Below are positions 1 through 6,780 of a stretch of DNA of 9,430 nucleotides, piece after piece. The notes under the pieces were generated by a model that saw nothing but the letters and a program-made list of their open reading frames with translations, was not told the origin of the DNA and made no database searches. The DNA lies in the NCBI GenBank assembly GCA_900553115.1, contig USCF01000029.1, forward strand, positions 1 through 9,430, given 5' to 3'. A program made the translations under genes and the position numbers. The stretch is from an uncultured Alphaproteobacteria bacterium. Lineage in GTDB: Bacteria; Pseudomonadota; Alphaproteobacteria; RF32; CAG-239. Position 1 is the first letter of the stretch. Each line of letters begins with the position of its first letter.

Positions 1-210
1 GTTTATAGCGTTTGGGCTAAGGACAAAGAAGATGAAAACGGCGGCAAGTGTTTTGATAAAAACAAAAACACAGTGATGTTTAACCTCGCCGGAGTGCGGG
101 GCTTTAAGCAGCTGCAATTCAGAATTTTTACCAAAGAACCGGGACAGCAATTTGGGATTAAACGGCTTGAACTGAAACGAGTTAAGCTCAAAACCAAAAC
201 TTTGGGATAA
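1..210 (+). CDS. 3' end of a phage structural gene (partial, function unknown)
   Basis: Frame 1 is open from the first base to a TAA at 208-210, giving 69 C-terminal residues of a protein that starts upstream of the window. It begins VYSVWAKDKEDENGGK and ends in a basic, strand-like segment (QFGIKRLELKRVKLK). The alternation of hydrophobic and charged residues suggests a beta-rich C-terminal domain. I do not recognise the family. It lies 7 bases before a GNAT-like gene that resembles T7 gene 13. In T7 the gene before 13 encodes the tail nozzle (gene 12), so a tail or neck structural protein is a reasonable guess from synteny only. The minus-strand ORF over the same bases is a shadow. Confidence 0.6.
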   Translation, partial: VYSVWAKDKEDENGGKCFDKNKNTVMFNLAGVRGFKQLQFRIFTKEPGQQFGIKRLELKRVKLKTKTLG

Positions 211-217
211 AAAAAAT

Positions 218-610
218 ATGATTATTTTGGTGGAAAAAAACAGTCCTTTTTTTGATGTGTCAAAAGCGGAGTTTTATTTTGCCGAAAACCGGCAGAATTT
301 GGACGATGTCAACGGGTTTTCCGGTTTGCTGAAAGCCGCTGACTGCCGGAACGTTTACAACAATGCCGGTTATGTCGGAACTTTGTTTGTTTATTTGGCG
401 CGGGACGGGCGGCGATATGTGGGCGGCTATGCGCTGCGCCATCGTCATAAAGAATGCGTGGAGGCTTTGCGCCGTGTTTGTGCCGATTATAAGCAGCTGT
501 GGGCTGACACTCGACACCTTAACGCGGTTATTTGTTTGAAAGAAGCAGGCTTTAAATGGGCAAACCGAAAAAAACGGCTGCTGAAATGGGATAAGAAAGG
601 GCTTAATTGA
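218..610 (+). CDS. GNAT-like phage protein, resembling T7 gp13
   Basis: A 130-aa protein with no signal peptide or membrane segment. The central part (GYVGTLFVYLARDGRRYVGGYAL, with the key strand around residues 52-72) followed by a helix and then the ending RHLNAVICLKEAGFKW near residues 99-114 matches the plan of GNAT acetyltransferase-fold proteins. In these, a strand pair is followed by a helix and a late 'N..A..(L/W)L...GF' helix-strand motif. A degenerate GNAT protein of about this size is known in T7-type phages (gp13, needed for virion assembly). Whether this copy is enzymatic cannot be told. The start ATG lies 7 bases after the previous stop and has only a weak Shine-Dalgarno sequence, so translational coupling is likely. 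The large terminase begins 10 bases after its stop. The GNAT-like fold is fairly well supported; the gp13 role is inferred. Confidence 0.62.
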   Translation: MIILVEKNSPFFDVSKAEFYFAENRQNLDDVNGFSGLLKAADCRNVYNNAGYVGTLFVYLARDGRRYVGGYALRHRHKECVEALRRVCADYKQLWADTRHLNAVICLKEAGFKWANRKKRLLKWDKKGLN

Positions 611-620
611 AAGGAGCGAT

Positions 621-1937
621 ATGCTGTTTTATGAAAAATATGCGCCTCTGTTGAATATGGACAGCCCGCAATATGATAACTTTGTTTTTACCGGCGGGCG
701 CGGCAGTATGAAAACCGGACACGGATGCAGAGGCATTTTGCTGAACATTTTGCAAAATACCGGTAAAAAGAAAAAGCGCGTGGTTTGCTTTAGAGAGACT
801 AAAACCAGCCAAAAAGACAGTCTTATTACCGAATTTCAAGGCCTGATTGACGGCGAATTTAAAAACCGCGGCTTTCGCTATAACAGCGAGGCTATATATC
901 ACGCTCCCAGCGGCTCTTCTATCAGCTTTTTGGGACTCCGCGACAGCAACGCCAACGCCCGCGAAGCTCTTAAAGGTTTGGCGCAGGTGGATATTTGGCT
1001 GGTTGATGAAGCTCAGGCCGTCAGCAAGCCGGTTTGGGACGTTTTGCTGAAAACCATTCGTAAAGAGGGCGCAAAGCTGATTGTTATCTATAACCGCATA
1101 GAAGAAAATTTGCCGGTGGAAGAAGCCTTGTTTTTGGACTATGAGCGTATGCAAGCCCCAAAACACACTTATTTTGCCGAAGTGAACTATCCGGAACTTG
1201 TACATTTGGGTTTGCTCTCGCCTCGCTTTTTGGAACAGGCGGAACTGCTGCAAAAAAACAAACCCGAAGAATTTGAACGCGACTATTTAAACAAACCGCG
1301 CGGCGCCAATGTGGCTAAGGTGGTTAAATATTGGAGTAAAGATAATGAAAACGAACAAATACGCTTTTGTGCTGATTTGGACATCTATTGGAGCCTTGAT
1401 TTTAACGTTAATCCGGCTTGCTCAACTCTTGCCCACTATGACGGACAATGCTTTTATGTGTTTGACGAACTTGTGCTGAACAACGTTATTACGCAAGATG
1501 TGGTTGACGAGTTTATGAACCGTTACCCGCCAGATATTGTTAAAGGCGTGGTGCAGATTTGCGGAGACGCCAGCGGAAAATACCGCAAAACACAAAGCCG
1601 ATATTCGGATTATGCCATTATATCCAACACCCTAGCCGCAAACGGGTATAGGGTAAACTTTAACTTGCGGCGTTTTAATCCGCCGATTGTGGCACGATGC
1701 AACGCTTTTAACAAGCAAGTGTTTGATAACAGCGGAGTGCGCCACGTTTTTGTGCATCCGCGCTGTAAATGGCTGCTTTATAATATGCGAAACCTGAAAT
1801 ACAAGGCCGGAACTTCGCTGATAGACGCTCCGACACCGGCGGAAATTGCCGACGATGACGACAAACTTTATTTAGGACATATTTTTGACGCTGTCAGCTA
1901 TATGGTGGAGTTTTTTAAGCCGGTTATCAGGGATTAG
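621..1937 (+). CDS. terL: Terminase large subunit (packaging ATPase and nuclease)
   Basis: 438 aa, a normal length for the PBSX/Terminase_3-like large terminases. The N-terminal ATPase shows Walker A at residues 25-32 (GGRGSMKT, with Met where Gly is usual but Lys31-Thr32 kept), Walker B at 125-130 (IWLVDE) and a coupling-type motif near 156-159 (IYNR). The C-terminal RNase H-like nuclease shows acidic residues in the expected places: Asp260 in SLDFNVNP, Asp316 in CGDASGK, and Asp423 in HIFDAVSY near the end. The protein cuts concatemeric DNA and pumps it through the portal. The start is set by a strong site, GAAAGGAG, a few bases before ATG 621. It is followed after 33 bases by the small terminase, the reverse of the common order. 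Family identification is firm; the exact subfamily is not. Confidence 0.95.
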   Translation: MLFYEKYAPLLNMDSPQYDNFVFTGGRGSMKTGHGCRGILLNILQNTGKKKKRVVCFRETKTSQKDSLITEFQGLIDGEFKNRGFRYNSEAIYHAPSGSSISFLGLRDSNANAREALKGLAQVDIWLVDEAQAVSKPVWDVLLKTIRKEGAKLIVIYNRIEENLPVEEALFLDYERMQAPKHTYFAEVNYPELVHLGLLSPRFLEQAELLQKNKPEEFERDYLNKPRGANVAKVVKYWSKDNENEQIRFCADLDIYWSLDFNVNPACSTLAHYDGQCFYVFDELVLNNVITQDVVDEFMNRYPPDIVKGVVQICGDASGKYRKTQSRYSDYAIISNTLAANGYRVNFNLRRFNPPIVARCNAFNKQVFDNSGVRHVFVHPRCKWLLYNMRNLKYKAGTSLIDAPTPAEIADDDDKLYLGHIFDAVSYMVEFFKPVIRD

Positions 1938-1970
1938 AATTGTTTTTTTGTTACTGAAAGGAGGTATTTA

Positions 1971-2363
1971 ATGAATGTGCGGCAAACTAAATTCGTGTCG
2001 GAATATTTGAAATCCGGCAACGCTACGCAATCGGCAATTAAAGCCGGTTACTCGCAAAAGTCGGCCAAAGTCATCGGGCGTCAGCTTTTGAGCCGTGATG
2101 ATATTCAGGCCGAACTGCAAAAACAGCAAGGCAAAATCATTAACAATGCCGGTTATTCGGTGGAAAAAAGTTTTATGATGTTGGAAAAGGCTCAAGATAT
2201 GGCAATTAACCGTATGGTAAACGGCTCGCCGATGCCGGATATTGGCAACTTTATTAAAGCGGAAGAGCTTAAAGGCAAACTTATGGGCTTATACGTTGAT
2301 AGAAAGGAAATCGGCGGACTGGACACCCAGCCGCTGGAAGTTAAAATTATTGCCGGAAAATGA
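1971..2363 (+). CDS. terS: Terminase small subunit
   Basis: 130 aa with the characteristic N-terminal helix-turn-helix of the Terminase_2 family. The pattern near residues 3-45 is 'RQ.KFVSEYLKSGNATQSAIKAGYS', followed by a second helix ending RQLLSRDDIQ. This domain recognises the phage packaging site and hands the DNA to the large subunit; the rest (about residues 46-130) would form the oligomerisation helices and C-terminal tail. The ATG follows an excellent Shine-Dalgarno sequence (GAAAGGAGGT). It lies directly after terL, so the two probably share a transcript. The gene order, large before small, is unusual but the domain is clear. Confidence 0.93.
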   Translation: MNVRQTKFVSEYLKSGNATQSAIKAGYSQKSAKVIGRQLLSRDDIQAELQKQQGKIINNAGYSVEKSFMMLEKAQDMAINRMVNGSPMPDIGNFIKAEELKGKLMGLYVDRKEIGGLDTQPLEVKIIAGK

Positions 2364-2368
2364 TTGTT

Positions 2369-2386
2369 ATCCCTCTCCGGAGGGAT
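2369..2386. repeat. Small intergenic hairpin after terS
   Basis: A perfect 7-bp stem (ATCCCTC / GAGGGAT) with a 4-base loop lies in the 65-base gap between terS and the next gene. No T-tract follows, so it is not a convincing terminator. It could be an mRNA-stability or processing hairpin. Its left context (ATTGTTATCCCTC) resembles the start of the larger GC-rich element at 5381-5445 (TATTGTTACCCCTC), so it may be a short relative of the same dispersed repeat. Confidence 0.55.
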
Positions 2387-2428
2387 TTATAGTCGCCAAA
2401 AAAGTGGCTTAAATGAAAGGATTTTGAA

Positions 2429-3046
2429 ATGAGTACAGGGAAAAAAATTAAAAACCAAACATATTCAACCGGCGGGCTTTACGGCTCGTCTACAACGACC
2501 AAAAACGGAACAACTTATAATCCGTCGGACTTTGAAAAACAGTTAGTTAGTCAAACCGGCTCGGCGATACCGCAATATTTGCAGCAGCTGATTAGTCCGA
2601 CATACGACAGCCAAAGCTATAAAAACCGGCAGCAGCAGCTTAGCAACAGCGCCCATCAATCGCTGGAAAACAATATTATTCAGCCTTTGAGCCAAAGAGG
2701 CTTAACCCGCGGGTCCAGCGTTAATCAGATGAGCAATCAGCTGGCTAACAAACTGACCGACGCGCAGCTGGATTTGATGAACAGCGAAGACAGTCGCGTC
2801 AGCAATATTTTAGGCCAACTTATGAACTATTACCAAGTGCCGTATAATATGATGACATCGGCTAACAATGCGAGTGCCGGGCTTTATAGCAATGCGGCCG
2901 CCAACGCCAACAACGGCGGTATGTGGGGCGATATTGCCAACAGCGTCGGCAGTTTGGCCGGCGGAACTTTCGGAGCTTATTTAGGCGGCCCGTCCGCCGC
3001 GGCTGCGGGTTCGCAAATCGGCGGCAAAATCGGAAAGACACTATAA
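2429..3046 (+). CDS. Probable internal virion (DNA-ejection) protein, 205 aa
   Basis: 205 aa, polar and rich in Ser, Asn and Gln. The N-terminus is Ser/Thr/Gly-rich (residues 1-30). A middle helical part (about 60-130) contains QQQLSNSAHQSLENN and ANKLTDAQLDLMNSEDS, typical of long amphipathic helices. The last 55 residues are Gly/Ala-rich with GxxxG-like spacing (SLAGGTFGAYLGGPSAAAAG) and could insert into a membrane. Length, composition and position before a very large protein match the small internal core or ejection proteins of podoviruses (T7 gp14, P22 gp7 type), but I see no diagnostic motif, so the role is inferred. A GAAAGG site lies upstream of ATG 2429, and the gene ends 20 bases before the next start. 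A tail-assembly or neck protein is the main alternative. Confidence 0.6.
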   Translation: MSTGKKIKNQTYSTGGLYGSSTTTKNGTTYNPSDFEKQLVSQTGSAIPQYLQQLISPTYDSQSYKNRQQQLSNSAHQSLENNIIQPLSQRGLTRGSSVNQMSNQLANKLTDAQLDLMNSEDSRVSNILGQLMNYYQVPYNMMTSANNASAGLYSNAAANANNGGMWGDIANSVGSLAGGTFGAYLGGPSAAAAGSQIGGKIGKTL

Positions 3047-3066
3047 CACAAACGGAGACAGGCAAA

Positions 3067-5364
3067 ATGAATATAGTAGCAAGGTTGAAAGAAATTGAGC
3101 GCAGAGGATTGCTGGGGCGTTTATCGTCTGATAAGCAGGCGCGCTGGGCGGAATATAAGCGGCGACATCCCGAAGAATTTGCCCCGCTGAAAATGACACC
3201 GGAACTGCGCCGCAAAGCTGAAATTTTGGCGCAAGGCCTGCGCCCGCAGAAAACTTTTGGCGACAAGGCCGCGGACTGGGCTGTAAACACACCTTTGGGA
3301 CGTTCTTTGGGTTTTGCCGCTCAGGGCGTGGCTAATGCCGAGTTAAACCCGTTTGGCTATGTGGCAAGAGCTATCGGAGTTGACACCAATCCGCTTGAAG
3401 CCAGAACCGCCGGAGAAAGAGCCATTGAAAAAGCCTCTAAATACGGTTTTGATATGGCAACCGCGGCCGTAGGCGGAAACCTAGCCGCCGAAGCCGGATA
3501 TTTGGGAGCCGGAAAAAACGCGCTCAGTATTGGCGCAAAAGCCTTATTAGCTCCAAATGTGTATCTGGCGACGGCCGGAGCCGGTGGCGGCGGTGCTGTG
3601 GAGGGCGCGCTTAATCCGCAAAGCGAATGGGGAAAATTGGGCGCAAACCTTTTGGGCGGCACGGCAGTCAGTAATAATCCGCTGGCGTTGCTGACATCCG
3701 GCAATTTGACTAAAAACCTGCGCGGAGGTTTGGAAAACGTTGTGAAAAACCCGACGGCCTTAAAGATTTTGCATAAAGGCTTAAATTACGGCGATGAGGC
3801 GTTGGCCGAAGATTTGCTGAACAAAGCTATTCCGGCCGTACGCAACCTTAACCAAAAGACCGGCGACACTATCCGCGGCAATTTGACAAAGCGGGTGGAT
3901 ATTCCCAAAGCCGTAGGCAACGCCAAAGAACGCTACAGCGACTTTATGAAACAGCACGCCTCTGATGAGATTATGGACTTTACGCCCAGCAAAGAACAGC
4001 TGAAAGCTATTAAGCCGGAAAGCAGATATAACCCGAACAAAAAACTGACTCGGAAAGAAGCCGACGCTTTGCTGCGTGATAGAGCAGCCCTGCAGAAAAT
4101 GGGAATTTATAACGATGAAGCTAGTTATATAGGAAATGATGAACTTGGTATAAATCATTTCCTAGCAACTAACAGACGTCCATTTATCCGAACGCTCAAC
4201 AATACCGTAAATCGTCCCGACCTGAAATATTCACAAAATGGACGTGATTATATTGCTAAAAAATATAAAAATAGCGATACAGGGAAAGATTTTTTTGACC
4301 TTACCATTTTGGAAAACGGAAACTTGTTTAACAAAATGCAAACAAATGATGCCTATATGGCCAATCAATTCAAAAAAACCGCTCAAGATTTGTCCTTAAG
4401 CGGTAGAGTATCTAACACATTAGAGGGGAACAATCCCGTGTTAGATATTACTAATATAACACCAAAACAAGGTGTTGTCAATAGTGGAATTTTTGAAAAA
4501 GGAATGAGAAACGCTGTTGCCAACCCTGACTTGCCAAACGTTTCTACGCTGTACGACGGGCTGAACGAATTTCAGCGGCTGCAACTAAACGAGGTATTAA
4601 AAAGAGGGCTTAATAAAACCAATCTTAAAGCCGGCAGTTTGGAAAGTATTAACGAGGTAAAAAAAGAGCTTAACGATATTATCAACTCTTCTATGCAGAC
4701 AAACCCGAACAATCAGCTTTTCAAAACTGCAACAAACGACACGCACCACCTTTATGGAATTAAGGATAAATTAAATAATGTGCTTAACTCCAGCGGTATA
4801 AAGAATGTTGACCGGCAATTTGCCCGCGCCAAAAGGCTGGATGAAGTTTATAACCAAGGGCGGAGATTTAACCCAAACAGCGTGAATAACGATGAGCTGC
4901 TGCCAAGTTTGTCGCCGCTGGAAAACAACGCATTTACGCAAGGTTTGTTTAACAAAATAACCCATAATCCGGCCGCCAACAAAAACTTGGCTAACGAGGC
5001 TTTGAATTATGAAGTCGCATTATCCAAGATTTTGCCGAAGTCGCAATATAATAAGCTGATTCCGGAATTAAACCGGCAAAAGGTGCAGTATAACCGTTTG
5101 GCCGATTTGGGCAGCAAAGCCGAAAGAATGCTGAGAACACCGGAAAAAGAAAAGTTTTTCGGGCGTGAACAGTTGGAAAGCAAAGGCTCTATGTTTGGAA
5201 CCGCCGCCGATTTGCTTTATGGTAAAATACGCGGCGGAATATATCGCAAAGCCGCAAAGGATTTGTTGAATCCGAATTTTGCCGGACGTTCTGACACTCT
5301 TTGGGATAACAACCTTTATTTGCTGAATGATTTGGCACAGCGTTATGCTTTTGATGAGGATTAG
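3067..5364 (+). CDS. Large putative ejected virion protein with an inserted nuclease-like domain
   Basis: 765 aa from ATG 3067, which follows GGAGACAGG. An in-frame ATG at 2923 would add 48 Arg-rich residues and overlap the previous gene by 124 bases, so I reject that start. Residues 1-70 are basic and helical. About 79-200 is Ala/Gly-rich with hydrophobic helices and a GAGGGGAV stretch (171-178), as in phage proteins that enter the cell envelope. About 250-340 and 460-765 are charged helical segments, with a Gln/Asn-rich C-terminal half. Between them, about 340-440 resembles the PBECR/BECR-fold nuclease domains found in phage minor proteins: RRPFIRTLNNTVNRPDL (370-386), DYIAKKYKN (394-402), a strand pair FFDLTILENG (409-418), and T426 in TNDAY. 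That part is markedly AT-rich. The gene follows a smaller ejection-like gene and precedes the tail fibres, which suits an internal virion or pilot protein. Overall role inferred; nuclease call tentative. Confidence 0.65.
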   Translation: MNIVARLKEIERRGLLGRLSSDKQARWAEYKRRHPEEFAPLKMTPELRRKAEILAQGLRPQKTFGDKAADWAVNTPLGRSLGFAAQGVANAELNPFGYVARAIGVDTNPLEARTAGERAIEKASKYGFDMATAAVGGNLAAEAGYLGAGKNALSIGAKALLAPNVYLATAGAGGGGAVEGALNPQSEWGKLGANLLGGTAVSNNPLALLTSGNLTKNLRGGLENVVKNPTALKILHKGLNYGDEALAEDLLNKAIPAVRNLNQKTGDTIRGNLTKRVDIPKAVGNAKERYSDFMKQHASDEIMDFTPSKEQLKAIKPESRYNPNKKLTRKEADALLRDRAALQKMGIYNDEASYIGNDELGINHFLATNRRPFIRTLNNTVNRPDLKYSQNGRDYIAKKYKNSDTGKDFFDLTILENGNLFNKMQTNDAYMANQFKKTAQDLSLSGRVSNTLEGNNPVLDITNITPKQGVVNSGIFEKGMRNAVANPDLPNVSTLYDGLNEFQRLQLNEVLKRGLNKTNLKAGSLESINEVKKELNDIINSSMQTNPNNQLFKTATNDTHHLYGIKDKLNNVLNSSGIKNVDRQFARAKRLDEVYNQGRRFNPNSVNNDELLPSLSPLENNAFTQGLFNKITHNPAANKNLANEALNYEVALSKILPKSQYNKLIPELNRQKVQYNRLADLGSKAERMLRTPEKEKFFGREQLESKGSMFGTAADLLYGKIRGGIYRKAAKDLLNPNFAGRSDTLWDNNLYLLNDLAQRYAFDED
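4130..4164. repeat. 11-bp inverted repeat at the left edge of the AT-rich insert
   Basis: TAGGAAATGAT (4130-4140) is the exact reverse complement of ATCATTTCCTA (4154-4164), with a 13-base loop. It lies inside the coding region of the 765-aa gene (residues about 355-366), where GC content begins to fall. A perfect 11-bp palindrome with a short loop is rare by chance. It may mark a recombination boundary or an mRNA hairpin. Confidence 0.7.
4409..4447. repeat. 10-bp inverted repeat near the right edge of the AT-rich insert
   Basis: TATCTAACAC (4409-4418) pairs exactly with GTGTTAGATA (4438-4447). Inside the 19-base loop, GGG within 4425-4428 can also pair with CCC at 4435-4437, so the whole forms a long bulged hairpin. 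It is inside the reading frame of the 765-aa gene, just after the nuclease-like domain. With the palindrome at 4130-4164 it brackets the domain. Confidence 0.7.
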
Positions 5365-5380
5365 AAACGGATTGTTTATT

Positions 5381-5445
5381 GTTACCCCTCACCCTGCACG
5401 GTGTGCCGCCCTCTCCCTCAGGGGGCGAGGGTTATGGCAAGGGGC
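5381..5445. repeat. GC-rich intergenic palindromic element (REP-like)
   Basis: The 117-base gap between the 765-aa gene and the tail fibre holds a GC-rich element starting at GTTACCCCTC. It contains a small hairpin GCAC/GTGC (5396-5406, 3-base loop). This is followed by a long hairpin with CCCTCTCCC (5409-5417) against GGGCGAGGG (5423-5431), 9 bp with one T-C mismatch and a 5-base loop. The ends (CCCCT near 5385 and AAGGGG at 5439-5444) can partly pair to close the whole. No T-tract follows, so it is not a classical terminator. Its form is that of a dispersed bacterial palindromic repeat, which would be a host element inside a phage operon. It may stabilise or attenuate the transcript. Confidence 0.6.
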
Positions 5446-5481
5446 TAAATAAATTAAAATGACTAAATACGAGGTAAAAAA

Positions 5482-6597
5482 ATGAATGACTTAATTATTA
5501 CTTATCCTTATAAATTTGAGGGCGGAGAAAAAGCGGTTGCTTCGGAAGTCAATGCCAACTTTGACCAAATAAAGCAATTTGCAAGCTCCGTCAACCAAAC
5601 AATTAACGAACTGCAGGCGGCTATTTCTGCCCTGGAGAAAAGGCCGACCCGTGAAATGTTTGATATTTATTTCAGCATTACCGGCGAAACTCCGGTGGGT
5701 GCCTTTCCGCTTTGGACCGGCGAAACTATTACAAACTGCAAGCTGCTTTATCCTGATTTTTGGAAAAAACTGAACTCTTTGGCCGAAACCGGCAAAGTGC
5801 CGACTGTGGCAAGCAATGAAAAATATGAAGAAAAAATCAACACTTACGGACAATGCGCCAGCTTTTATATTGACAGCTTAAACGGACACGTTCGGCTTCC
5901 GAAAATTACCCGTTTTATTTCATCTATCGGCAGTTTGGCTGATTTGGCGGCAGAACAGAACGACGCCAACAAAGCGCACTCGCACAATTTGCGGGCAACT
6001 CCTAACAGCGGCAACCGGTCAGCCGCAACAAACAACTATTTAGGCTCCGGCACGGATAATTCAAAGTCGGATAAATTTTGGTCGGATAACTACACATTGG
6101 AAAACACCGCGGCGGTTACAGCTTCCGGTGATGATGAAGCTCGTCCTAAAAACGTGCGTCTGTGCCTTTATATTCAGGTGGCGAACAATACCGCGGAAAT
6201 GGCGGAATTTAATACCGATGTAATTCTGGAACAGCTTAATAATGCTTTGTCGCAGCTGCAAACCGGATATAACCGCTACATTGCTCAGCTGACCGCCTTT
6301 TATGAAAGCATTAAAGACAAAATCAGCACCGCCAGCCCTATACACAAAGACAATGCCGTTGAGGTTGAAGTTAGCCTGTGGCTAGATGACACCACATATA
6401 AGGCTTATCCGTTTTGTGCGAATATTCCAAACGATGACGCCAACGAAGATAAAGTGCCGACTGTGGTTTTTGGTGTTAATGAAGCAACCGGCGGAAATTT
6501 TGCCCCGGTGGCCGAATGCGGCAACGGTTATGTTCGGATTTGGGCAAAGAAAAAGCCAACCGCCGACTTTGTGATTGATTCGGTTTTAGTGGTTTAA
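5482..6597 (+). CDS. Tail fibre protein with collar-like domain
   Basis: 371 aa. The N-terminus (residues 1-35, ending ASEVNANFDQIKQ) is the short virion-attachment motif common at the start of phage fibres, and about 36-53 is a predicted coiled coil (SVNQTINELQAAISALEKR) that would trimerise the shaft. About 60-235 resembles a tail-collar or fibre-tip domain: FPLWTGETI (76-83), GHVRLPKI (135-142), the His-containing AHSHN (165-169) that in related fibres lies next to the collar fold, and the closing strand RPKNVRLCLYIQV (221-233). A second helical linker (about 240-285) leads to a C-terminal beta-rich domain. The start ATG 5482 follows ACGAGGT. Receptor binding at the virion tip is the expected role. 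The collar assignment is good; the target is unknown. Confidence 0.8.
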   Translation: MNDLIITYPYKFEGGEKAVASEVNANFDQIKQFASSVNQTINELQAAISALEKRPTREMFDIYFSITGETPVGAFPLWTGETITNCKLLYPDFWKKLNSLAETGKVPTVASNEKYEEKINTYGQCASFYIDSLNGHVRLPKITRFISSIGSLADLAAEQNDANKAHSHNLRATPNSGNRSAATNNYLGSGTDNSKSDKFWSDNYTLENTAAVTASGDDEARPKNVRLCLYIQVANNTAEMAEFNTDVILEQLNNALSQLQTGYNRYIAQLTAFYESIKDKISTASPIHKDNAVEVEVSLWLDDTTYKAYPFCANIPNDDANEDKVPTVVFGVNEATGGNFAPVAECGNGYVRIWAKKKPTADFVIDSVLVV

Positions 6598-6624
6598 CAT
6601 TATTCAAAAATGAAAGGAAAAAAT

Positions 6625-6780
6625 ATGAAAGGCAGCACAAACGCCGTTGTCGGCGGTGCCGGCGGAGGTAGTACCACTTACCCGGCTAAATTGGTGCTTG
6701 AAGCCGTGATAAACGGCGGAACACCGCAAAAAGAAGAAACTATTGTTAATGAAGCTATAAAAGTTTTGGAGGAAATATGA
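6625..6780 (+). CDS. 51-aa Gly-rich small phage protein
   Basis: A short ORF from ATG 6625 to TGA 6778-6780. It is preceded by AAAGG and joined to the next gene by an ATGA overlap, the classic sign of translational coupling. The product has a Gly-rich flexible N-terminus (VVGGAGGGSTT, residues 8-18), then two likely helices or strands (AKLVLEAVING, EAIKVLEEI at the end). I do not recognise a family. Wedged between the fibre and adhesin genes, it could be a fibre-assembly or connector peptide, or a displaced N-terminal piece of the adhesin. Start, spacing and overlap make it a real gene; function is unknown. Confidence 0.7.
   Translation: MKGSTNAVVGGAGGGSTTYPAKLVLEAVINGGTPQKEETIVNEAIKVLEEI

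Noticed and set aside
603..1253. 216-aa minus-strand ORF opposite the large terminase
   Set aside because: It lies entirely over a clear terL with intact motifs, has low-complexity Phe/Gln-rich composition and no ribosome site. It is a shadow frame.
2862..3290. 142-aa minus-strand ORF rich in Arg and Cys
   Set aside because: Overlaps the junction of two convincing + strand genes; composition (runs of Arg/Cys/Trp) is typical of antisense to Gly/Ala-rich coding DNA.
5491..5853. 120-aa minus-strand ORF over the fibre gene
   Set aside because: Phe/His/Arg-rich shadow of the fibre N-terminus, with no start signal.
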